Shown here: positions 1 through 5,115 of the stretch, in pieces
Layout: each line of letters opens with the position of its first letter
Numbering within the stretch: position 1 is the stretch's first letter
From: Candidatus Woesearchaeota archaeon
Lineage (GTDB): Archaea > Nanobdellota > Nanobdellia > Woesearchaeales > WJKL01
Direction: 5' to 3'
NCBI GenBank assembly: GCA_014729145.1
Contig: WJKL01000100.1
Coordinates: 1-14,785 of the forward strand
DNA length: 14,785 nt
Translations under genes and position numbers: made by a program
Notes under the pieces: model-generated
What the model saw: only the letters and a program-made list of their open reading frames with translations
Database searches by the model: none
Told to the model about the DNA's origin: nothing

Positions 1-425
1 ATAGACATCTCATTTGAAATAATATGGTCTGCAGCAGAAGCAGCCCAGTATCCTCCTGATGCTCCAACTTCTCTGATAACTGCAACTGTAGTTTTGTTTG
101 TTTGTTTTATCTTATCTGCAATCTCTTTAGATGCAACTGCAGAGCCTCCTGGGGAGTTTATATCAAGAACAATGGCTTTAATTGAAGGATTTTTATCTGC
201 TTTTTCAAGTTGTTCTATAAAATCTGTAGAACTAGTAGTAATCTCTCCAAAACTATTTACTCCATCCACATAGATTATACCTTTAATAGGAATTAATGCC
301 ACATTGCCTATTGGCTCTTTACTTATAAATAAAGAAAATATACTTGAAAAAAAGAAACTTACAAGGAAAAATATAACCAAGATAATCAAAGCTGCCTTAA
401 TCCTCTTTTTTTGTTCTTGCTTCAT
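1..425 (-). CDS. sppA: Signal peptide peptidase SppA (truncated by window edge)
   Basis: Reading leftward from an ATG at 425, an open frame runs off the window after 141 codons. An N-terminal membrane helix (about residues 9-34) follows a lysine-rich start. The S49/ClpP-like fold begins with NVALIPIKG, followed by LDINSPGGS (88-95, the oxyanion/turn motif) and GASGGYWAA (121-129), whose Ser123 is the expected nucleophile. The catalytic lysine lies beyond the window. SppA proteases are membrane-anchored Ser-Lys enzymes that cut cleaved signal peptides and membrane protein fragments. The start is supported by a TATA box about 24 nt upstream. The RDD gene lies upstream on the same strand, separated by a repeated hairpin, so the two are probably transcribed separately. 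The family call is strong and the exact substrate is unknown. Confidence 0.9.
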   Translation of the reverse strand, partial: MKQEQKKRIKAALIILVIFFLVSFFFSSIFSLFISKEPIGNVALIPIKGIIYVDGVNSFGEITTSSTDFIEQLEKADKNPSIKAIVLDINSPGGSAVASKEIADKIKQTNKTTVAVIREVGASGGYWAASAADHIISNEMS

Positions 426-448
426 TTTAGATTAAATTTGTTTTATTT

Positions 449-458
449 GTTTATAAAC
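449..458 (-). promoter_or_regulatory. TATA box of sppA
   Basis: The minus strand reads GTTTATAAAC here, about 24 nt before the ATG at 425. This spacing predicts a transcript with almost no leader. The TATA/BRE area touches hairpin repeat copy 1 (454-487). Confidence 0.6.
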
Positions 459-533
459 TTTGCCTTTGGCAAAGAGAGTGTCAAAACATCAGTTTTGAAC
501 TAAACTTTGCCTTTGGCAAAGAGAGTATCAAAA
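454..533. repeat. Two tandem copies of a 33-nt hairpin repeat
   Basis: Copies at 454-486 and 501-533 differ at one position and have a 47-nt period. Each contains CTTTGCC-TTT-GGCAAAG, a 7-bp stem with a 3-nt loop. The 14 nt between copies (487-500) continue into a further inverted repeat, TCAAAA...TTTTGA (481-498). The block fills the gap between the RDD gene stop (536) and the sppA promoter. It could be a terminator for the RDD gene, an operator for sppA, or a dispersed palindromic repeat of this genome. Confidence 0.75.
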
Positions 534-535
534 AC

Positions 536-1027
536 TTATTTTAATTTATATTTTTGAACAACAAGGATCTTATTTAACCTTTCCATCAATCTCTGTGATT
601 TTGGAGACGTAAACATATATATTGGATCGATAATCCACAATAAAAAGAAAGGAAACACAGGGATAAATGATATATTACTCAAGAGATAATTCAAAAATGA
701 TATTTTCTTATTTTCAGGAATGATATACAGTCCTGTGACAATTTTTCCAGGGGTCTGCTGGATAAGATATCCAAAAACAGTAAAGTAGAAAACAATTATT
801 ATCCCTATTATCAAAAACAAGAAAGTTATTGTATTCATTATATGGGGATTATGAGCAATATATTCTTTTGCTGCTTCATAGCTCTGTTCTGCAGGAATCA
901 ATTTTTGAAATATTCCCTTAAAAGGATTGAAAATTATAAAATTAATGATGATCATATCAATAATAAAAGAGATTATCCTTCTAGATGTAGAAGCTGGAGC
1001 TATAAAATATTTTCCTCTTTTTTTCAT
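536..1027 (-). CDS. RDD family membrane protein
   Basis: A 163-aa protein with the RDD-domain layout. The N-terminus has PASTSRRIISFIIDM (11-25), giving the conserved Arg (16/17) and Asp24 in the first helix. The middle has YLIQQTPGKIVTGLYII (87-103), the typical Q-T-P-G-K loop and following strand. The C-terminus has WIIDPIYMFTSPKSQRLMERL (131-151), with the second conserved Asp134. Predicted membrane helices lie near 18-33, 68-88 and 112-135. The usual DRLAGT end is replaced by ERLNKI. RDD proteins are small integral membrane proteins of uncertain role; some have been proposed as ion antiporters or protein-localisation factors. The gene diverges from aIF1A. A T/A-rich TATA-like stretch near 1050-1058 could be its promoter. 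Confidence 0.85.
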   Translation of the reverse strand: MKKRGKYFIAPASTSRRIISFIIDMIIINFIIFNPFKGIFQKLIPAEQSYEAAKEYIAHNPHIMNTITFLFLIIGIIIVFYFTVFGYLIQQTPGKIVTGLYIIPENKKISFLNYLLSNISFIPVFPFFLLWIIDPIYMFTSPKSQRLMERLNKILVVQKYKLK

Positions 1028-1093
1028 AAGTAAATCATGGTTTCAATTGTTTAAAAAAGTATCGAAATAGTTTATTTTTATTTAATCGCAATG

Positions 1094-1102
1094 CTTATAA
1101 AT
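1094..1102 (+). promoter_or_regulatory. TATA box of the aIF1A gene
   Basis: CTTATAAAT lies 21 nt before the aIF1A ATG at 1124. Initiation about 25 nt downstream of the box centre would fall at or next to the start codon, so the mRNA is probably leaderless. Confidence 0.65.
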
Positions 1103-1123
1103 GGGAGTTTATTATGATATGAT

Positions 1124-1468
1124 ATGAGCAGAAAAAAAGAAGAAGCTGCTAGAAAAGAGAAACTGCAGAAGCAAATCAGCAGAATAAAACTTCCAAGAGG
1201 TAAACAGATTTTTGGAGTAGTTTCTCAAAGAGTTGGCGGAAGCAGGATGAAAGTTAAATGTTTAGATGGAAATGAGAGGCTCTGCAGGATTCCAGGGAGG
1301 ATGAAGAGGTATTTATGGGTCAGAGAAGGAGATATAGTCATTGTTGAGCCGTGGGAATTAGGCGGAGATGATAAAGGGGACATCATCTATAAATACACCA
1401 AAAGCCAGGTTCAGTATCTTAAAAGAAAAGGCCATCTGAAAAAGATGGAGAATGTAAAAGAGTTTTAA
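1124..1468 (+). CDS. eif1A: Translation initiation factor aIF1A
   Basis: A 114-aa protein with a basic N-terminal tail (1-26) and an S1/OB-fold core. Signature stretches are GVVSQRVGGSRMKVKCLDG (31-49), RLCRIPGRMKR (52-62) and REGDIVIVEPWEL (67-79), followed by GDIIYKYTKSQV (85-96). aIF1A binds the A site of the small ribosomal subunit during initiation and promotes scanning/stable initiation complexes with aIF1 and aIF2. The family is typically about 100-115 residues, so this looks complete. The start is the first ATG after a well-placed TATA box, and the N-terminal MSRKKEEAARKE matches the usual charged tail. The next gene has its own TATA box, so aIF1A is probably monocistronic. Confidence 0.96.
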   Translation: MSRKKEEAARKEKLQKQISRIKLPRGKQIFGVVSQRVGGSRMKVKCLDGNERLCRIPGRMKRYLWVREGDIVIVEPWELGGDDKGDIIYKYTKSQVQYLKRKGHLKKMENVKEF

Positions 1469-1490
1469 TTCTTTACTACTCTAAAATAGA

Positions 1491-1501
1491 AATATTTAAA
1501 T
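1491..1501 (+). promoter_or_regulatory. TATA box of the 1528-2094 gene
   Basis: AATATTTAAAT sits about 26 nt before the ATG at 1528, just after the aIF1A stop. It marks a separate transcription unit with a very short or absent leader. Confidence 0.55.
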
Positions 1502-1527
1502 AAAAGCTATCTTTTAGGAAATCTAAT

Positions 1528-2094
1528 ATGGGGGAAAACAAATCTTCAGCAATAATTACACTGTTAGTAATGTTTGTACTTTTTTTAAGCTTGATATCAA
1601 TAGTTTTTGATATAACAAGAGAATTGTTCTTTAAGATTGAATTAGTGCTTCTGGGGCTGTTTTTACTGGCTGGGATTAGCCTGACATACAATATATTAAA
1701 AGGAGAGAACAAGTGGGGTGGACTGATTAAATTTTATTCTATCAATTGGATTAATCTGCTTGTAATCTATTTTTTAAGATTTGGAATAAAAGAGATCATA
1801 CTTCCTATCCTTGTTACTGGATTGGGGTTTTTGGTTGCTTTGATAAAAAAAGAAGACAATGAAAATTTTGAAGAAGCTGAAGATGATGAACTGGATTTAG
1901 AAGGAAGGCCGGCATCAAAAGTTTTGAAAAAAAATTTTAGTCCAGGCAAATACATTGCAAGTAAGTCAGGAACAAAATATCATGCACCTAAATGTGACTG
2001 GGCAAAAAAGATAAAGAAAAAGAATCAGGTTTGGTATGAAAGCAAAGAAGATGCTGCAAAGGACGGAAAGAAAGCCTGTAACTGCATTGAATAA
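1528..2094 (+). CDS. Membrane protein with C-terminal Ada-like Cys/His tail
   Basis: A 188-aa protein of unknown function. Residues 8-27, 36-54, about 74-84 and 88-106 form hydrophobic helices. An acidic linker (109-126, rich in E/D) leads to a small soluble domain at 138-188. That domain reads KYIASKSGTKYHAPKCDWAKKI, then a W/YESKEDA stretch, then KKACNC. The pattern Y-H-x3-C ... skeeA ... C-x-C resembles the zinc-binding module related to the Ada N-terminus (YH-x3-C ... G-x-x-x-C-x-x-C), with His152, Cys156, Cys184 and Cys186 as candidate ligands. The closing C-x-C in place of C-x-x-C is atypical. The positively charged linker end suggests the domain is cytoplasmic. No methyltransferase domain is present, so this is not a DNA repair Ada. 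The gene converges on the Nudix gene. Confidence 0.7.
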   Translation: MGENKSSAIITLLVMFVLFLSLISIVFDITRELFFKIELVLLGLFLLAGISLTYNILKGENKWGGLIKFYSINWINLLVIYFLRFGIKEIILPILVTGLGFLVALIKKEDNENFEEAEDDELDLEGRPASKVLKKNFSPGKYIASKSGTKYHAPKCDWAKKIKKKNQVWYESKEDAAKDGKKACNCIE

Positions 2095-2095
2095 T

Positions 2096-2116
2096 TGTTT
2101 TTATAATCTCTTTTTA
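2096..2116 (+). terminator. Oligo-T terminator after 1528-2094 gene
   Basis: Two T5 runs (2098-2102 and 2111-2115) fall in the 30-nt gap between convergent genes. Oligo-T runs on the coding strand are the usual archaeal termination signal. No strong hairpin is seen. Confidence 0.45.
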
Positions 2117-2124
2117 TGATTGAA

Positions 2125-2529
2125 TTAATTTTTATGGAGCTTGTTATAGATATCAACTTCTTTATGAAAGAATTCAGTAAGCTTGTTTTTACAGTTTTTA
2201 ATATCTATCCAGTCATGAGCAGAATGCTCGCTGCTTAATCTGATATTATTATCTATAGATCTGCAAAGGAAGATAAGCATTGTTATCTTCTGGTTGTCTC
2301 CTCTTGTAAAATGCTGTACATTAAGCGGGTGAAGAACTTCAACATCAAGTCCTGTTTCTTCTTTTACTTCCCTTTTAAGTCCGCTAACAGGGTGTTCTCC
2401 GGGCTTTAACCTCCCTCCTGGGATCTCCCATATTGAGGGCTGCTCTGTATCATCATCTGCCCTTTTAACAACAAGAAGCTTATCGTCCCTTACTATAAAA
2501 GATTTTGCAGCTATCCTGAAGTTCTCCAT
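2125..2529 (-). CDS. Nudix hydrolase
   Basis: A 134-aa single-domain Nudix protein. The Nudix box G-x5-E-x7-REVKEETGL is complete at residues 39-61 (Gly39, Glu45, Arg53-Glu54, Glu57-Glu58, Gly60). This loop-helix binds the divalent metal used to hydrolyse nucleoside diphosphate-linked substrates. The preceding SIWEIPGGRL (32-41) and the N-terminal strand KSFIVRDDKLLVVKR are typical of MutT/ADP-ribose pyrophosphatase-type members. The substrate cannot be read from the sequence. The length is normal for the family. The ATG at 2529 is supported by a TATA box 21-32 nt upstream. The gene converges with the membrane gene at 1528-2094 and has its own promoter, separate from the lspA cluster. Confidence 0.93.
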   Translation of the reverse strand: MENFRIAAKSFIVRDDKLLVVKRADDDTEQPSIWEIPGGRLKPGEHPVSGLKREVKEETGLDVEVLHPLNVQHFTRGDNQKITMLIFLCRSIDNNIRLSSEHSAHDWIDIKNCKNKLTEFFHKEVDIYNKLHKN

Positions 2530-2550
2530 ATCAATTGATATAATTAATAG

Positions 2551-2561
2551 AATATATAAAA
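2551..2561 (-). promoter_or_regulatory. TATA box of the Nudix gene
   Basis: The minus strand reads TTTATATATT here. The box ends 21 nt before the ATG at 2529, consistent with a leaderless mRNA. Confidence 0.55.
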
Positions 2562-2586
2562 TTTGTCTTGAAAAGAAGTTTGTATT

Positions 2587-3066
2587 CTATTTTTTGTTGA
2601 TGGTGTAAATAATCAAGAGCACTGCACCGGCAGTTATGGCTGCATCTGCTATGTTAAATGCAGGCCATATACTTAAATCAAAGAAATCAATAACATATCC
2701 CAGATTGATCCTATCAATCAAGTTCCCGAAAGTTCCCCCTAATATAAGAGCAATTGAAAACTGGACTGTCTTATTTTCAGGTATAGCCTCATAGAAATAT
2801 AATATTATTCCTATTACAATAATAGAAAACCATATCAGAAGCCTTGTATTTCCCTGCAACAAGCCAAATCCGGCTCCAGTGTTTTGTATATATGTAAGAG
2901 ACAGCATTCTTGGAACCAAAGGAATTGAAATTCCAAGAGGTATATTTCTTACTATTATGAATTTAACAATCTGATCAAAGATAACTACTGCAGATGAAGT
3001 TAATACTATTATTAAGAACTTGATCTTTTCAGTATTGGTACTGATATTCTTCTTTTTGGGACTCAT
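2587..3066 (-). CDS. lspA: Lipoprotein signal peptidase (signal peptidase II)
   Basis: A 159-aa four-helix membrane aspartyl protease. Family motifs are in order: FDQIVKFIIV (30-39, conserved Asp31), LTYIQNTGAGFGLL (57-70, N-T-G-A), ALILGGTFGNLIDR (106-119, Asn115 and Asp118), YVIDFFD (124-130, Asp127) and WPAFNIADAAITAG (134-147, Asp141). Asp127 and Asp141 align with the catalytic aspartate pair of bacterial LspA. The enzyme normally removes signal peptides of prolipoproteins after lipidation of the lipobox cysteine. It is a bacterial-type enzyme and unexpected in an archaeon. The ATG at 3066 lies inside the last codons of the upstream coiled-coil gene (38-nt overlap), so it is translationally coupled and last in a minus-strand operon. 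No prolipoprotein diacylglyceryl transferase is present in the window. Confidence 0.95.
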   Translation of the reverse strand: MSPKKKNISTNTEKIKFLIIVLTSSAVVIFDQIVKFIIVRNIPLGISIPLVPRMLSLTYIQNTGAGFGLLQGNTRLLIWFSIIVIGIILYFYEAIPENKTVQFSIALILGGTFGNLIDRINLGYVIDFFDLSIWPAFNIADAAITAGAVLLIIYTINKK

Positions 3067-3463
3067 TAGCTATTCTCTCTATATTTGCCAATCTTTGATT
3101 TATATTGTCAAGCAAGGCCTTAAGTGAATCAAGTTTTGCAGTCAAAACCTGCATATCTTTTTCCAAAGAATCCTGCATAGATATTTGAGGCTGAGATGAT
3201 CTTGACTGCTCAAAAGATGAAGCTGCTGAAGCGGGCTCTTCAGGAGGCAGAGGATACTGAGAAGGTGATTCATGAGAAGGCATTCCAGGGTAAGGCTTTG
3301 ATGTTTCTGGTTTTGGCGGTATTCCTCCCGAGGAGATATCCTTATCAAGACCAGGATCGCTTTCTTTTCCCAAACCACCAAGATCAAGAGGTTTTACAGG
3401 TTCAAGAGGCTTTTTTTTGTCTTTCCAAAAAAAAATCTTGTCAAGTATCCCGATCTTGTTCAC
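3029..3463 (-). CDS. Pro-rich linker plus coiled-coil protein, function unknown
   Basis: A 144-aa soluble protein. It has a short N-terminal motif NKIGILDKIFFWKDKKK (2-18), a low-complexity Pro/Ser/Gly/Glu stretch (about 19-95) and a C-terminal heptad-like helix (about 99-130, leucines and isoleucines in SLEKDMQVLTAKLDSLKALL and the following residues) predicted to form a coiled coil. No catalytic motif is visible. The start is GTG at 3463, the only start in this frame after an upstream stop. It overlaps the previous gene by 23 nt, and AAAGAGGTG surrounds it, so the ribosome site overlaps the start. The 3' end overlaps lspA by 38 nt. A scaffold or tether acting with the neighbouring membrane proteins is plausible but is inference only. 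Confidence 0.75.
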   Translation of the reverse strand: MNKIGILDKIFFWKDKKKPLEPVKPLDLGGLGKESDPGLDKDISSGGIPPKPETSKPYPGMPSHESPSQYPLPPEEPASAASSFEQSRSSQPQISMQDSLEKDMQVLTAKLDSLKALLDNINQRLANIERIANESQKEEYQYQY

Positions 3464-4184
3464 CTCTTTTTACATTTACCAAGTTATCGATCAATGATAA
3501 AGGCATCCTTTTTATGAACTTAAACATAGCTGTTTCCGGATATACAATAATATTTTCTTTTTGATGCTGACTAAACAAAAACAAAGGATTTTCCATTGTT
3601 TTGCTGAATAATATTGCAAAAATTAGTCCTTTGAATTCAGCTTCTGTTTCTATATCCATCTGAGATAAGATATCTTCTTTTGCCTGAGGAAGAACCGATT
3701 CAGGGATCTCTTCAGGCTGAAGCCTTAGGTAATCATAAACAGGTGTTTCAGAATCTATAATATTGAAAATTTCCTTTTTGGTGATGTTAATATTTTCAGC
3801 CTCTATCTGGTCTACAGAGCCAAATGCGTCTTTCTTTATCAGGAAAATCTTATAATTATCCTGTAAAATATTTTCGAGATTAGACTCATTATAAGAGCCT
3901 AATCTTTCTTCTGAAAGAAAAGTAAACTGTGCTTCTTCGGAAGGGATGCCTGAAAATCCTGCAGTTAATTCTCCTGAATCTCCCAACAAAAACAAACTTG
4001 GCTGTGTTTGGAAATTTTCATTGAAATCCATTGTATCTGAGATAACAAAAAAACCAAAAATCAAAATTATGAGAGAAACTGCAGAAAATACCAAAAACAT
4101 TGTTTTTAAGATAGATTTTGTTATCTTAAACATAACTATTCCGATTACTATAATCAGAATGATCCAAATTATTGATTCTATCAT
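3441..4184 (-). CDS. Two-helix membrane protein with large extracytoplasmic domain, function unknown
   Basis: A 247-aa protein. Residues 4-20 and 28-48 are membrane helices joined by a lysine-rich hairpin (FKITKSILKT, 19-28). The positive-inside rule therefore puts the hairpin in the cytoplasm and both termini outside. The remaining 195 residues are a mixed soluble region with no recognised motif and no cysteines. The helix hairpin closely resembles the entire 49-aa product of the gene just upstream (shared KITK-x5-T pattern), indicating duplication. The ATG at 4184 lies one base past the upstream stop and is preceded by AAAGGGA, a plausible ribosome site. The 3' end overlaps the coiled-coil gene. 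Its role, perhaps linked to LspA, is unknown. Confidence 0.8.
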   Translation of the reverse strand: MIESIIWIILIIVIGIVMFKITKSILKTMFLVFSAVSLIILIFGFFVISDTMDFNENFQTQPSLFLLGDSGELTAGFSGIPSEEAQFTFLSEERLGSYNESNLENILQDNYKIFLIKKDAFGSVDQIEAENINITKKEIFNIIDSETPVYDYLRLQPEEIPESVLPQAKEDILSQMDIETEAEFKGLIFAILFSKTMENPLFLFSQHQKENIIVYPETAMFKFIKRMPLSLIDNLVNVKRGEQDRDT

Positions 4185-4185
4185 A

Positions 4186-4335
4186 TTATCCCTTTACTGC
4201 TATAAAATGCTTTAATAAAAAAAATACAATTCCCACCAATGCAATAAAAAATGCAGTGTGGATCAGTCTCTTAGTTATCTTCAGCAATACTAAAGCTATC
4301 ACCACTGCCAAAATTATCAGGAATATTGTATTCAT
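4186..4335 (-). CDS. 49-aa two-helix membrane protein
   Basis: A short hydrophobic protein: helix 1 about residues 2-18, a basic hairpin LLKITKRLIHT (17-27), then helix 2 about 28-43. The frame stays open to an ATG at 4434, but I prefer the ATG at 4335. A TATA box lies about 23 nt before it, the longer form would overlap the glycosylase gene by 77 nt, and its extra residues are hydrophilic and unlike a membrane protein start. The product resembles the N-terminal hairpin of the downstream 247-aa protein. The stop is one base before that gene's start, so this is the first gene of the cluster ending in lspA. Function unknown. Confidence 0.7.
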   Translation of the reverse strand: MNTIFLIILAVVIALVLLKITKRLIHTAFFIALVGIVFFLLKHFIAVKG

Positions 4336-4357
4336 CAATGTATCATAAATAAATTGA

Positions 4358-4365
4358 CTATATAA
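4358..4365 (-). promoter_or_regulatory. TATA box of the 4186-lspA cluster
   Basis: The minus strand reads ACTTATATAG around these positions, 22-29 nt before the ATG at 4335. The box overlaps the last codons of the glycosylase gene. It supports the shorter start and suggests one promoter for the four-gene cluster. Confidence 0.5.
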
Positions 4366-5020
4366 GTCTTTCGCAGAATCTAGACAATGGACATGAACTG
4401 CAGCAGGGCTTTTTTTTGCAGTGCTGTTTTGCAAGCTCTACTATCAATGCATGATATTCATTAAAAAGCTTTGAAGATTTTGGAAGAGATCTACAAAATA
4501 TTTCCTGGAGTTCATCATAGCTGCATGGGTTTCTGCATACCCCTATTCTTGAGAATATCCTTTTGGTGTATGCATCTATAACAAAAACAGGCTTGTTGAA
4601 AGCATACAATAAGATAGAGTCTGCTGTTTCAGGGCCTATTCCTTTTACTTCCAGAAGCTGTTCTCTTGTCGGTTTTTTGTTTTTTGAAAAGAATTTTGCT
4701 GCCAATTTTAGCCTTTCTGCTTTTTGATTAAAATAGCCGGAGGGCTTTATGAGTTTTGCGATTTTTCTTTTGTCTGCTGATCTTATCTTGTTGATGTCAA
4801 GAAGTTCTGCTTTTTTAAGGTTGAAAATGGCTTTTTCAACATTTTTCCATGCAGTATTCTGGGTCAGTATTGCTCCGATGATAATCTCGAATCTTTGTTT
4901 TTGGTTTATCTTTTTTCCATGATAGGTAGGATGTAATTCTCCCTCTAATGTTGTTGGCCACCATCTTTGAGGCCCAAATCTTTTATAGAGGATATCATAT
5001 ATTTTCTGGATCTTTTTCAT
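4358..5020 (-). CDS. MagIII/endonuclease III-like HhH-GPD DNA glycosylase
   Basis: A 220-aa helix-hairpin-helix GPD protein. FEIIIGAILTQNTAWKNVEKAI (44-65) is the first core helix. LLEVKGIGPETADSILLYA (122-140) is the hairpin-helix-hairpin, and VFVIDAYTKR (145-154) carries the catalytic Asp149. The position of the endonuclease III lysine is Glu131, so a beta-lyase is unlikely. A monofunctional glycosylase such as a 3-methyladenine enzyme of the MagIII type fits better. Cys201, Cys207, Cys210 and Cys216 can hold a [4Fe-4S] cluster, with one residue fewer in the first gap than E. coli Nth, and Cys206 is an extra adjacent cysteine. A start five codons upstream (5035) is possible, but the TATA box at 5043-5052 favours 5020. 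The gene is divergent from lonB. Confidence 0.9.
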   Translation of the reverse strand: MKKIQKIYDILYKRFGPQRWWPTTLEGELHPTYHGKKINQKQRFEIIIGAILTQNTAWKNVEKAIFNLKKAELLDINKIRSADKRKIAKLIKPSGYFNQKAERLKLAAKFFSKNKKPTREQLLEVKGIGPETADSILLYAFNKPVFVIDAYTKRIFSRIGVCRNPCSYDELQEIFCRSLPKSSKLFNEYHALIVELAKQHCKKKPCCSSCPLSRFCERLI

Positions 5021-5042
5021 AGAATAAAAAAACAAAAGTTAA

Positions 5043-5052
5043 TATTTAATAT
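5043..5052 (-). promoter_or_regulatory. TATA-like box of the glycosylase gene
   Basis: The minus strand reads ATATTAAATA in this area, about 23-32 nt before the ATG at 5020. The box would give a leaderless mRNA starting at residue M6 of the longer frame. Confidence 0.4.
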
Positions 5053-5085
5053 TTACTGTTCAAGTTAGTTATAATTTTACATAAT

Positions 5086-5095
5086 CTTTATAAAA
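5086..5095 (+). promoter_or_regulatory. TATA box of lonB
   Basis: CTTTATAAAA sits 20 nt before the ATG at 5116. It shares a 95-nt divergent intergenic region with the glycosylase promoter. Confidence 0.6.
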
Positions 5096-5115
5096 CCATT
5101 AAATTTCCAGAAGAT

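Noticed and set aside
454..533. CRISPR array
   Set aside because: There are only two copies of a self-complementary unit with a 14-nt gap, no further spacers and no cas genes.
842..1033. A 63-codon plus-strand frame
   Set aside because: It is antisense to the RDD gene and has no TATA box or family motif.
2587..3066. Bacterial contamination explaining lspA
   Set aside because: The same contig carries archaeal 16S, aIF1A, LonB and Kae1, and lspA overlaps its neighbours in an operon with a TATA promoter.
3196..3564. A 122-codon plus-strand frame
   Set aside because: It is antisense to the coiled-coil gene and the end of the 247-aa gene, which have operon overlaps and sensible composition; the plus-strand product looks like a shadow.
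4336..4434. N-terminal extension of the 49-aa membrane protein to ATG 4434
   Set aside because: It would overlap the glycosylase 3' end by 77 nt and add hydrophilic residues, while the TATA box fits the ATG at 4335.
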